Shown piece after piece: positions 45,586 through 53,965 of a stretch of 64,000 bases of DNA (the first letter of the stretch is position 1; each line of letters opens with the position of its first letter). The stretch is from an uncultured Agathobacter sp. GTDB lineage: Bacteria > Bacillota > Clostridia > Lachnospirales > Lachnospiraceae. Below the pieces are notes generated by a model. That model had not been told where the DNA came from. It did not search any database and saw nothing but the letters and a program-made list of their open reading frames with translations. The stretch is taken from contig CAKRNE010000003.1 of NCBI GenBank assembly GCA_934365945.1, forward strand, positions 124,001-188,000. Reading direction: 5' to 3'. Made by a program: the position numbers and the translations under genes.

Positions 45586-45607
45586 CAGAAAAAAGTATAT
45601 TAAAATA

Positions 45608-46564
45608 TTATATTACGTAGAACCAGCTCGAATCAGTCTCCATCTCGCTGGCCACAAGCTCCTTTCGCTCTCCTGTTCTGATGGAAAGCTCCTGGTTTTT
45701 GATGCTGACACGAGCCCCCGGCTCGATAGATGAAGTAATAAATGCATTACTTCCGATGACAGCACCTCTTCCGATAACAGTCTCACCACCAAGTATTGAA
45801 GCTCCGGCATAGATGATGACATTGTCCTCTATAGTAGGATGTCTCTTCACGCCCTTTAGCTTCTGACCGCCTCTGGTAGAAAGTGCTCCGATAGTCACAC
45901 CCTGATATACCTTGACATTGTCACCGATGATAGTTGTCTCACCGACCACGATGCCTGTTCCGTGGTCAATAAAGAAATTCTTGCCGATAGTGGCACCCGG
46001 ATGGATATCAATACCGGTCTTGCTGTGTGCGTACTCTGTCATCATACGTGGGATGAGCGGTACTCCTAGCAGATGCAGCTCATGGGCTATACGGTTTGTA
46101 GTGATTGCAAGCAGTCCCGGATAGCAAAGGATAATCTCATTGTAATTGTAGGCTGCAGGGTCTCCGTCAAAAAACGCAGCCACATCAGTCTCCACCAGAG
46201 CCCTGATTTTTGGAATCCTTTTAAAGAAATCATTGCTGATTTTCTCAGACATATTGACAAGCTCGTGATGAGATAAGCTCCTGTATTTAGGATTCTGCGG
46301 CAGGGCAAGCACCACCTGCTTGCGCAGATTGTACATGATATCCTCCAAAAGAACCGCAATCTGGCTGTCCAGGTTGTAATATCTGAAGCTCGTGCCCTTG
46401 AAATAGCCGGGATACATTATCTTAATGAGCTTTGAGAGCAGGTCACACACAGCATCCTTGTCAGGCTGTGAAAAAAGTGCCTGCTGATTTATGATTTTGT
46501 CATCGTGATAGTCGTCAAGTATCTGTGATACGAGCTCCTCTATCATTTCTTTATTATTATCCAT
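45608..46564 (-). CDS. cysE: Serine O-acetyltransferase
   Basis: A 318-residue enzyme making O-acetylserine for cysteine synthesis. The N-terminal helical domain (1-180; KIPKIRALVETDVAAFFDGDPAA) and the left-handed beta-helix with hexapeptide repeats (about 195-290; DIHPGATIGKNFFIDHGTGI, VYQGVTIGALS) are clear. ATG 46564 follows GGAGG by ten bases; a longer frame adds 15 residues upstream. It resembles the longer EpsC/CysE form rather than short CysE. The palindromic element lies just past its stop. Confidence 0.92.
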   Translation of the reverse strand: MDNNKEMIEELVSQILDDYHDDKIINQQALFSQPDKDAVCDLLSKLIKIMYPGYFKGTSFRYYNLDSQIAVLLEDIMYNLRKQVVLALPQNPKYRSLSHHELVNMSEKISNDFFKRIPKIRALVETDVAAFFDGDPAAYNYNEIILCYPGLLAITTNRIAHELHLLGVPLIPRMMTEYAHSKTGIDIHPGATIGKNFFIDHGTGIVVGETTIIGDNVKVYQGVTIGALSTRGGQKLKGVKRHPTIEDNVIIYAGASILGGETVIGRGAVIGSNAFITSSIEPGARVSIKNQELSIRTGERKELVASEMETDSSWFYVI

Positions 46565-46586
46565 ATATTCGAAGCCTCCGAATTTA

Positions 46587-47636
46587 CTATTTATAATATT
46601 TTTTTGCATCCATACGCTCCTCCCATGTGCGGTTTATTATACCGCCTATGAAAAGCACATACATGCAGCCATATAACCATACCATTATAAGCGCAATAGT
46701 GGTCATTGTGCCATAAAATGAAGAATAATTATTGTATTTATCCACGTACACAGAAAAGATTCCCGAAAAAATCATCCACGCAGCCGCCGCAAATACTGCA
46801 CCCGGGAGCTGGTACTTTGCCCTCTGCTTCTTGTTGGGCAAAAACACATAAATCACCCAGAAAAATAAAATAAGCACCGGCAGACAGATTACCAGACGAT
46901 AATCAACCACACTGCCTATTATACTTCCAATTATATGATGAACATTCGAAAAATAAAGCTTCCTAAGCTTATTTCCGAACACCATGACACCCAGCAAAAA
47001 AATAAGCGCCAACGCAAAAACGATACTGTAAAGCACCGAATATATGCGCCTCAAAATAAAATTTCTGTTTTCCTTCACATGGTACATATCATCAAGCCCA
47101 AGCTGAAACGAAATAAACGCCTTTGAGCTTAAGTACACGGCGGTAATCATAGTGATAGAAAGCCGGCCCGTGCCACTCGCATATACTTCACTTGCCAGAT
47201 CCTTCATAATGTCGCTGAACGACTCCGGAATAAATGAGCTCGCCCACATCAGAAAATCAGTCTCAGTAAGCGGTGTCCAGCTCAACAGCGAAAAGAAAAA
47301 CAATAAAAACGGGAAAAACGACAGCATCAAAAAGAATGCCGCCTGCCCTGCATATGCAGAAATAGAGCTCTCTGAAAAATTGGTCACAAAATCAAAGGCT
47401 GTCACAATGATATCCCATCTTCTGCTGTATTTCCTAGCGCATTTTCCCCCGATATCAGCTTTTATGGTATCGGCTTCAGTGATAGATTCTCCACTCTCAC
47501 CACCTACGGCCTTACTTTTCTTAGTTTTGGTTCCCGGCTTTTCACTTTTCTCTACGTCTATTTTTTCAGCCATATTTTTATCAGCCGCATCATTATGGGT
47601 TTTACTATCTAAATCCGGTCTACTTTGCTTTGTCAT
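46587..47636 (-). CDS. YihY/BrkB-family inner membrane protein
   Basis: A 349-residue protein with a highly charged cytoplasmic start (about 1-85, Lys/Glu/Asp-rich) and then six membrane segments. Family blocks include SISAYAGQAAFFLMLSFFPF, YHVKENRNFILRRIYSVLYS and TTIALIMVWLYGCMYVLFIGG. The family was once called RNase BN; that activity belongs to another protein, and the true function is unknown. ATG 47636 follows AGAAGG; it overlaps the end of the thioesterase gene by 17 bases. Confidence 0.9.
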   Translation of the reverse strand: MTKQSRPDLDSKTHNDAADKNMAEKIDVEKSEKPGTKTKKSKAVGGESGESITEADTIKADIGGKCARKYSRRWDIIVTAFDFVTNFSESSISAYAGQAAFFLMLSFFPFLLFFFSLLSWTPLTETDFLMWASSFIPESFSDIMKDLASEVYASGTGRLSITMITAVYLSSKAFISFQLGLDDMYHVKENRNFILRRIYSVLYSIVFALALIFLLGVMVFGNKLRKLYFSNVHHIIGSIIGSVVDYRLVICLPVLILFFWVIYVFLPNKKQRAKYQLPGAVFAAAAWMIFSGIFSVYVDKYNNYSSFYGTMTTIALIMVWLYGCMYVLFIGGIINRTWEERMDAKKYYK

Positions 47637-48006
47637 CTGCCTTCTTCTGGAATTTCTCCTCAAATACTATAAAACGCTCATGAGTACCCTCACCGATGAG
47701 TCCGGCCCCATCAAAAGCCTTCACACAGAAAGTGAGCGCTCTTCCATCCACCTTCACAAGCTCAGACTCACAGGTCACCTTCATGCCAACCGGTGTAGCC
47801 GAAACATGCTTGATATCAAGCGCAGTACCGACAGTACCACTTCCCTCCTCAAGCTCAGACGCAACACTCTCAAAAGCTGTATTTTCCATCAGCGCAATCA
47901 TCGCCGGAGTAGCAAACACATCCATCGTGCCGCTTCCCATAGCCTTCGCTGTCTTATCCAAAGTCACTGTAATCTCTTTCTTACCTTTAATACCTGCCTG
48001 TAACAT
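47620..48006 (-). CDS. Hotdog-fold thioesterase resembling fluoroacetyl-CoA thioesterase FlK
   Basis: A 128-residue single-domain protein. Thr33 (FATPAMIAL), Glu41 (MENTAF) and His67 (DIKHVSATPVG) match the FlK catalytic Thr42, Glu50 and His76 in type and in exact spacing (8 and 26 residues). The conserved HVSATPVG and GxHERFIV blocks also fit. FlK-type enzymes hydrolyse acyl-CoA; the substrate here is unknown and most relatives are not fluoroacetate specific. It precedes the YihY gene with a short overlap. Confidence 0.9.
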   Translation of the reverse strand: MLQAGIKGKKEITVTLDKTAKAMGSGTMDVFATPAMIALMENTAFESVASELEEGSGTVGTALDIKHVSATPVGMKVTCESELVKVDGRALTFCVKAFDGAGLIGEGTHERFIVFEEKFQKKADDKAK

Positions 48007-48138
48007 ATTAGTCTCCTTATAAATTATATGATAAAATAAATCCTAGCATTTTTACGCCATAATGTCCAGTGAAAAATAAGTTTATAAACTTTTCACAATT
48101 CCAAAAATGCCCAATTCATGCGGTTTTACGCCATTTTG

Positions 48139-48165
48139 TTAGCACTCACTAATTTTGAGTGCTAA
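48139..48165. promoter_or_regulatory. CIRCE operator (HrcA-binding site)
   Basis: TTAGCACTC (48139-48147), nine spacer bases, GAGTGCTAA (48157-48165): a perfect match to the CIRCE consensus. HrcA represses chaperone genes through this site. Here it lies seven bases upstream of the htpG -35 box, not over the start as is usual for groESL and dnaK operons. Confidence 0.96.
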
Positions 48166-48172
48166 TTTTCTA

Positions 48173-48201
48173 TTGACTTTTCCAAATTACAGACTTATTA
48201 T
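48173..48201 (+). promoter_or_regulatory. Promoter of htpG
   Basis: TTGACT (48173-48178) and TATTAT (48196-48201) are 17 bases apart, directly after the CIRCE element. Confidence 0.85.
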
Positions 48202-48290
48202 CATATTGTGTTTATTTAATCGATAAACCTTTAAATGCTATCAAATGATTAAATAAGTCTAACTGATTTGATCATCTTTTAATGACCTAC

Positions 48291-48460
48291 CCTCGCGGAA
48301 ACAAGCTAGAATTGCGAGTAGCAGACAGTTGTTCCGAAGATAAAATATGAACTGCCACAGGGTTCCATTACCTGACAAGGCGGCACAACCAAAATCATGC
48401 CACATAACTATCCATACAAAATCCTGTGGCTGACTTCATATTTTCTCTGAGGAATTATTG
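48291..48460 (+). ncRNA. Unidentified structured RNA in the htpG leader
   Basis: A small hairpin (CTCGC 48292-48296 with GCGAG 48314-48318) precedes a long stem: 48332-48361 pairs with 48423-48454 through TTCC/GGAA, AGA/TCT, AAAATATGAA/TTCATATTTT and GCCACAGG/CCTGTGGC. A 60-base apical region contains a further small hairpin (GGCA/TGCC). I do not recognise a known family. It may be a temperature- or ligand-sensing leader or a processed small RNA. No U-run follows it. Confidence 0.55.
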
Positions 48461-48470
48461 ACTGATACAC

Positions 48471-48553
48471 CGTAGCCTCACAGCCCATAACCGCGGCGTA
48501 AAACATTTAACTAAATCTACACCCGCAGCCTCACAGCCTATAACCGCGGCGTA
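48471..48553. repeat. Two 30-bp direct repeats before htpG
   Basis: CGTAGCCTCACAGCCCATAA plus CCGCGGCGTA (48471-48500) recurs as CGCAGCCTCACAGCCTATAA plus CCGCGGCGTA (48524-48553), two differences in 30 bases. The start points are 53 bases apart. Both lie in the transcribed leader, the second ending 32 bases before the htpG ATG. Confidence 0.92.
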
Positions 48554-48585
48554 GACCTAAAATAAAAAACAAGGAGTGTGTAAAA

Positions 48586-50691
48586 ATGACAGAAAAACAC
48601 GGCAATCTTTCAATTGACAGCGACAACCTGTTCCCTATTATAAAGAAATGGTTATATTCAGACCACGATATCTTCTATCGTGAGCTCATCTCAAACGGCT
48701 GCGATGCCATCACCAAGCTCAAAAAGCTCGACATGATGGGTGAGTATTCCCTTCCTGCAGACTACAAGGGCAAGATTCAGGTTCTCGTAAACCCTGACGA
48801 AAAGACAATAAAGATTATCGATAACGGTCTTGGTATGACAGCCGATGAGGTTGAGGAATACATAAGCCGTATCGCTTTTTCAGGTGCTACAGACTTCATC
48901 GAGAAATACAAGGACAAGTCAAATGATGACCAGATTATAGGTCATTTCGGTCTCGGCTTCTACTCAGCATTCATGGTAGCTGACGAGGTAACAATCGATA
49001 CTCTCTCTTATAAAGAGGGCTCTACACCTGTTCACTGGTCATGTGACGGTGGCACAGAGTACAACATGGAGGATGGCGACATGGACGACGTCGGAACAGA
49101 GATTACTCTCTACTTAAACGACGACTGTCTCGAGTTCGCAAATGAGTACCGCGCACGTGAGGTCATCGAAAAGTACTGTTCTTTCATGCCTACAGAGATT
49201 TACCTTGCAAAAGAAAATGCTCCTGAGGAGTACGAGACAATAGACAAGGCTGACAAGCGTGACACTGACACTGTCATCGAGGAAATCCATGAGGATGCCA
49301 AGTACGAGGAAAAAGAAAATGACAAGGGCGAGAAGGAGCAGGTAGAGGTATCTCCTGCAAAGGATCAGCTCAAAATCGTTAAGCGCCCTGTTCCGCTCAA
49401 TGATACAACCCCACTCTGGACAAAGAGCCCGAATGAGTGTACCGACGAGGAATACAAGGAGTTTTACAGAAAGGTATTCTTAGACTACAAGGAGCCTCTT
49501 TTCTGGATTCACCTGAATATGGACTATCCTTTCAATTTAAAGGGTATCCTCTACTTCCCTAAGATCAATACAGAGTACGACTCAATCGAGGGAACTATTA
49601 AGCTTTACAACAACCAGGTATTTATCGCAGACAATATCAAGGAGGTCATTCCTGAGTTTTTAATGCTCCTTAAGGGTGTTATCGATTGTCCTGATTTACC
49701 GCTTAACGTATCACGTTCTGCTCTCCAGAATGATGGCTTCGTAAAGAAGATTTCTGAGTACATCACCAAGAAAGTGGCTGACAAGCTCATCGGTATGTGC
49801 AAGACAGATAAGGAAGCCTATGAGAAATACTGGGATGACATCAGCCCATTTATCAAGTTTGGCTGCTTAAAGGACGAGAAGTTCTGTGACAAGATAAACG
49901 ACTATATTCTTTTCAAGGATATCAATGACAAGTATCAGACTCTTCCTGAGCTGCTCGCACCTGTTCCTGAGGATGAAAAAACTGATGCAGAAGGTGCTGA
50001 TGCTTCTGACGATACAAAGAAAGCTGACAATACAGATGCAAATGCAGACAGCTCAGCCGACACTGATGAAAACAAGGAGCCTGAGAAAAATACTGTTTAC
50101 TATGTCACAGATGTAGTACAGCAGGGTCAGTACATTAAGCTGTTCAAGGAGCAGGGCATGAACGCTGTTATTCTTGACCACAATATCGATACATCATTCA
50201 TCACACAGCTTGAGCAGAGAAATGACCACTACAAATTCATGAGAATAGATGCAGACCTGACAGAGTCTCTCAAGGATGAATCCGGTGCAGACCTCACAGA
50301 GGCAACCACTACTCTCTCAGAGGTATTCAAGAAGGCTTTGAACAATGACAAGCTCACTGTAAAGGTAGAAAACCTTAAGAACGCAGATGTAGCATCTGTG
50401 CTCACACTCTCAGAGCAGGGCAGACGTATGCAGGATATGATGAAGATGTACGCAGCCGGAGGCATGGGTGGAATGGATCCAAGCATGTTTGCCGCTGACC
50501 AGACACTCACATTAAATGCCAACAACGAGCTTGTAAAGTACATCTTAGACAATAAGGATTCCAAGCATGTTCCAATGTTTGCTGAGCAGCTTTACGACCT
50601 TGCAATGCTTTCTAACCAGCCGCTTTCAGTTGATCAGATGACAAAATTTGTAAAGAGAAGTAATGATATCATGCTTCTTCTCACAAAATAA
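48586..50691 (+). CDS. htpG: Chaperone HtpG (Hsp90) with an acidic insertion
   Basis: A 701-residue Hsp90. The N-terminal ATPase domain has YRELISNGCDAITKL (catalytic Glu, Asn), DNGLGMTADE and GHFGLGFYSAF. The middle domain has LNVSRSALQND near 385 and the C-terminal dimerisation domain ends NDIMLLLTK. A charged linker (about 225-270, EEKENDKGEKEQ) is longer than in E. coli HtpG. A second low-complexity acidic run, rich in Asp, Ala and Thr (about 461-505), sits within the later middle domain where other bacterial HtpG have none that I know of. AAGGAG precedes the ATG. HrcA control is expected through CIRCE. Confidence 0.96.
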   Translation: MTEKHGNLSIDSDNLFPIIKKWLYSDHDIFYRELISNGCDAITKLKKLDMMGEYSLPADYKGKIQVLVNPDEKTIKIIDNGLGMTADEVEEYISRIAFSGATDFIEKYKDKSNDDQIIGHFGLGFYSAFMVADEVTIDTLSYKEGSTPVHWSCDGGTEYNMEDGDMDDVGTEITLYLNDDCLEFANEYRAREVIEKYCSFMPTEIYLAKENAPEEYETIDKADKRDTDTVIEEIHEDAKYEEKENDKGEKEQVEVSPAKDQLKIVKRPVPLNDTTPLWTKSPNECTDEEYKEFYRKVFLDYKEPLFWIHLNMDYPFNLKGILYFPKINTEYDSIEGTIKLYNNQVFIADNIKEVIPEFLMLLKGVIDCPDLPLNVSRSALQNDGFVKKISEYITKKVADKLIGMCKTDKEAYEKYWDDISPFIKFGCLKDEKFCDKINDYILFKDINDKYQTLPELLAPVPEDEKTDAEGADASDDTKKADNTDANADSSADTDENKEPEKNTVYYVTDVVQQGQYIKLFKEQGMNAVILDHNIDTSFITQLEQRNDHYKFMRIDADLTESLKDESGADLTEATTTLSEVFKKALNNDKLTVKVENLKNADVASVLTLSEQGRRMQDMMKMYAAGGMGGMDPSMFAADQTLTLNANNELVKYILDNKDSKHVPMFAEQLYDLAMLSNQPLSVDQMTKFVKRSNDIMLLLTK

Positions 50692-50735
50692 TTTACCAGA
50701 TTTTGACAATACCAATGTCATAAATAAAAATAATT

Positions 50736-50780
50736 CACCCCGGAATCAACCAAATCTAAATTGATTCCGGGGTGAGTTTT
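50736..50780. terminator. Bidirectional terminator between htpG and the LRR protein gene
   Basis: CACCCCGGAATCAA (50736-50749) pairs perfectly with TTGATTCCGGGGTG (50761-50774), followed by AGTTTT on the plus strand. It serves the convergent transcripts. Confidence 0.93.
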
Positions 50781-50800
50781 AATGAATATATTTGCTTATT

Positions 50801-52660
50801 CTATTTTGTAGTACCATTTATGTAGCTATAACCACTGTAAAGCGGTGTGTTTCCGTCAAACGAATATGCCTTCACTCTGAACTTATAGTTCTTTTTAGAA
50901 GCAAGCTTTTCAACTCTTATGGTTGTAGTCTTATTAGATGTTATTTTTTTAACTCTTACCCATTTTTTTCCATTATATCGCTCGACGATATAACCATTTG
51001 CACCACTATTCCTGTTCCAATTCAGTCGAAGTGCATCCTTGGCTGTCCAACCAATCCTAAGCCCCGTAATATTACGTGGATTTGTCTTGCCCTTTATATA
51101 TGCATACTGACTGTAAACAGCTTTCTTTCCTGAAAAAACAAATGTCTTCACACGGAATTTATACGTACTTGAGGCAGACAAACCAGCAATACGATATGTA
51201 TTTGTCTTATTATTGTCAAGTCTTGCAATTCTGACCCATTTGCCACCCCTGTACTGTTCAATCATATAGCCCTTTACACTACTGTCACTATTCCAATTCA
51301 GTCGGAGCGCATTTGATGCACGTCCACCTATCTTAAGCCCCTTCACAGCATTGGCTGTTACTGTATTACCTGATGAATTGCCCAGTGTAGGGGAACATTT
51401 AATCTTATTGTCTAAAGCATATTTGTGAGCCGTAGAGTTTTTATAGCATTTGATTGTAAGATTATTATCATTTCTAAATACTTCCACACCAAACTTAACA
51501 TTTTTATTTTTAACTGTAACACTGGTTAAAGCAGTGCAATCCTCAAAGGCACACCATTTTATCTCATTTACCTTCGCCGGTACCACAACAGATTTGAGCT
51601 GTGCACAGCCAGCAAATGCCGAATAACCTATATATGTGACATTCTCAGGTATCACAATGCTCTTCAGCGAATTGCACTCGCAAAAACTCATTGAATCTAT
51701 TGAAGTAACAGATTTAGGAATAATAACTTTTTCCAGATAACTTGCATCTGCAAACATATTTTTAGGAATCTTCTTTAAGGCACCGTTTAGCTTTACTTCC
51801 TTGAGATTCTTGCAGCCATAAAAGATGAAAGAGCCTGTCTTCTCAAGCACGCCGCTATTAATCTCAAAGCTTGTAAGCCCACTACAGCCCGAAAAAGCTG
51901 CATAACCGATTGTTTTCACTTTAGAAGGAATGACAACCGACTTGAGCGACTTGCACCCATCAAAAGCTATCCCGGCGATTTCAGTAAGATTTGCAGGTAA
52001 ACTTATACTCTTAAGTGAATCACAATTTGCAAAAGCACACTGACCAATTCGAGTAACTGTACCCGGAATACTAACCTTTTCAAGACAATCAGCATCGTCG
52101 AAAAGATAATCCGGTATCTCTTTCAGCTTGCCTGTAAGCTTAATTTCCTTTAAATTCTCACAGCCCGAAAAAATATACATACCGGCTTTCTTTAAAACTG
52201 CACTCTTGATTTCAAAATATGACAGACTCTTACAGCTATAAAATGCCATGGCATCTATCTTTGTAACCTTAGACGGAATCACCATCTTCTTTAATGCATC
52301 ACAATTAGAAAAGGCTTTTTTACCAATTGATGTTACACTGGTAGGAATGGTAACCGAAACAACTGATTTATTGTTCTCAAAAGCGCTGTCTCCTATTGCT
52401 GTTGCCTTTGAAGGGATAACAACATTTTTGCTCTTTCCCTTATACTTAACAATCTTTGTACCGCTCCAGGTAAAATCTGATGCAGGTGTCTGATGATTGA
52501 AATCTGCATCCTCAATCAAGTCAAATGTGTTCTCTGTTTCTGAAGCAACTGTTTGTGTGCCTGCAACCGCATTAAGCTCCGCTGCTCCTACAGTGTCCAT
52601 CGGAAACTGTACAAAGAGCATCTGTGCTGCTAAAAAAGCAACGAGTAATCTCTGTTTCAT
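50801..52660 (-). CDS. Secreted BspA-type leucine-rich repeat protein with two FN3 modules
   Basis: A 619-residue exported protein. The signal peptide (about 1-27) is followed by about twelve LRR_5 repeats of 22-24 residues (about 65-415), of the form SVTIPTSVTSIGKKAFSNCD and KSIVIPENVTYIGYSAFAGC. Two fibronectin-type-III-like modules follow (about 440-525 and 530-615), each with LRLNW, GKWVRI/V and YKFRVK. No sortase motif or membrane anchor is seen at the end, so retention at the cell surface must be by other means. BspA-type repeats often mediate host or matrix binding. The FN3 modules closely resemble those of the neighbouring secreted proteins. Confidence 0.9.
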   Translation of the reverse strand: MKQRLLVAFLAAQMLFVQFPMDTVGAAELNAVAGTQTVASETENTFDLIEDADFNHQTPASDFTWSGTKIVKYKGKSKNVVIPSKATAIGDSAFENNKSVVSVTIPTSVTSIGKKAFSNCDALKKMVIPSKVTKIDAMAFYSCKSLSYFEIKSAVLKKAGMYIFSGCENLKEIKLTGKLKEIPDYLFDDADCLEKVSIPGTVTRIGQCAFANCDSLKSISLPANLTEIAGIAFDGCKSLKSVVIPSKVKTIGYAAFSGCSGLTSFEINSGVLEKTGSFIFYGCKNLKEVKLNGALKKIPKNMFADASYLEKVIIPKSVTSIDSMSFCECNSLKSIVIPENVTYIGYSAFAGCAQLKSVVVPAKVNEIKWCAFEDCTALTSVTVKNKNVKFGVEVFRNDNNLTIKCYKNSTAHKYALDNKIKCSPTLGNSSGNTVTANAVKGLKIGGRASNALRLNWNSDSSVKGYMIEQYRGGKWVRIARLDNNKTNTYRIAGLSASSTYKFRVKTFVFSGKKAVYSQYAYIKGKTNPRNITGLRIGWTAKDALRLNWNRNSGANGYIVERYNGKKWVRVKKITSNKTTTIRVEKLASKKNYKFRVKAYSFDGNTPLYSGYSYINGTTK

Positions 52661-52761
52661 ATACTAAATATCTCCTTTCCATTTTTCAAACTCGTTTCTC
52701 AATAGTTTATGTAATCACCTGCTTTCTGTCAATAGTCATAAACTCCCAATCAAAATCAAAA

Positions 52762-52792
52762 CAGCCGTACCACAATAACTGCAGTACGACTG
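52762..52792 (-). terminator. Terminator after the frameshifted gene
   Basis: CAGCCGTAC (52762-52770) and GTACGACTG (52784-52792) form a 9-bp stem with one G-T pair. On the minus strand TTTTGATTTTGATT follows. Confidence 0.7.
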
Positions 52793-52805
52793 TAATTTTT
52801 AAAAA

Positions 52806-53941
52806 TTATGCGAGCTTATTTTTCTCGGTCTCCATCCAATACATTGAATTGATAAGCTTCTTAAGCTCCGGTTTCATATTTCCTTTTATGTAAGCCTTTG
52901 CAACATAATTCATAGGACTGTACATGAAATATTCTGAATTATTTCCATCTGAGATTTCAATCGTAGATCTCTCAAAAATAGATTTGAACGAATCTGTTGT
53001 CTCAATATAGTACAGGTCACCTTTCTTTTGGAATTTACATTTAGTACTATAATATGAACTTTCATCACTTCTTACAATCATGTAAGCACTATAATTTGAT
53101 ATATCACGACCTTCCTCAAGCTTAAAGTAATGACGCATTGTTACTTTATCACCGAGTACAAGGCTTGTTCCATAATAAGTCAGACCTTTAATATGGAATT
53201 TCTTATTGATATTAAATCTTTCAATATCCTTTTTCGGAATATCACCTATAGTCTTGTCCTTATCTGCAAGACAGCTATTGGCTGGTGTTTTTGTATCATA
53301 ACCAAAATAGCTCTGTGCTGCTGCACCTGAATAGTCTGATCTGCTTCATCATAGCTAAAATCATTCATCGAATATGTCTGTTTCAATGTTTCCCTGCCAT
53401 CTGAGACTTTCGGTGTCCAAATAAACTCTATATCGTTTTGTTCATTTCGCTTATCAGACTTATTACACATTGTAACTGAGCCATCTTTATTTCTTGTAAT
53501 GTCAGTGACATCTTTTCTGGTTGGCTCAACTGTTAAATCATATTCAGATGAAACATCCTTTCCTGTAGGATTATCCTTGCTATATTCTGTAACCGAAGGC
53601 ATTACAGTAGCTTTCCAATTTGCTACAAAATACATACCATTAATATAGGCCCTATATTGTGGTTTATTGTATATCTGAATATATGTATTAGGACTCAATA
53701 TTTCTTTTCCATCAGAATCATATCCAGATACATAAATTGCGCCTTGCCCTTCACAAGAATCCTTACTAATATCTAGTTTTATCTGTGAACCATTCTCTAT
53801 GGAAACATTCAAATCCACTTTATCATCCTCGTTAACAGAAGGATTATATTGCATAAAATCACACTTAAAACTATATGGACTATCAATGTCTTGTGATTGT
53901 TGAACACCATTTTTGTCATATAATTTGTTTTCCCATAAATG
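52806..53941 (-). pseudogene. Frameshifted remnant of an extracellular protein gene
   Basis: Two reading frames form one protein. The first (upstream to about 53340) runs to FSYDEAD; a one-base loss near 53338-53345 then moves translation to the frame SDYSGAAAQSYFGYDTKTP and on through IPKKDIERFNINKKFHIKGL to the stop at 52806. The N-terminus also looks broken: the frame opens at TAG near 53941 with no start codon until 53854, while an ATG behind TAGGAGAAAC at 53935 is out of frame and stops after six codons. No signal peptide remains. The combined product of about 375 residues has Tyr/Asp/Lys-rich beta-type sequence; no family recognised. A sequencing error at the internal site cannot be ruled out. 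Confidence 0.75.
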
Positions 53942-53965
53942 TTTCTCCTAAAAAATAAAAACATA

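Larger units (their letters stand above)
48007..48585. other. htpG control region and leader
   Basis: 579 gene-free bases holding, in order, a CIRCE operator, a promoter, a structured leader and two direct repeats (all listed separately). The predicted htpG leader is about 377 bases, unusually long. Confidence 0.8.

Noticed and set aside
48291..48460. 6S RNA or tmRNA
   Set aside because: A long stem is present but I could not match the conserved 6S central bubble or any tmRNA tRNA-like ends.
48471..48553. CRISPR array
   Set aside because: Only two 30-bp repeats with one 23-bp spacer, in a gene leader, and no cas genes.
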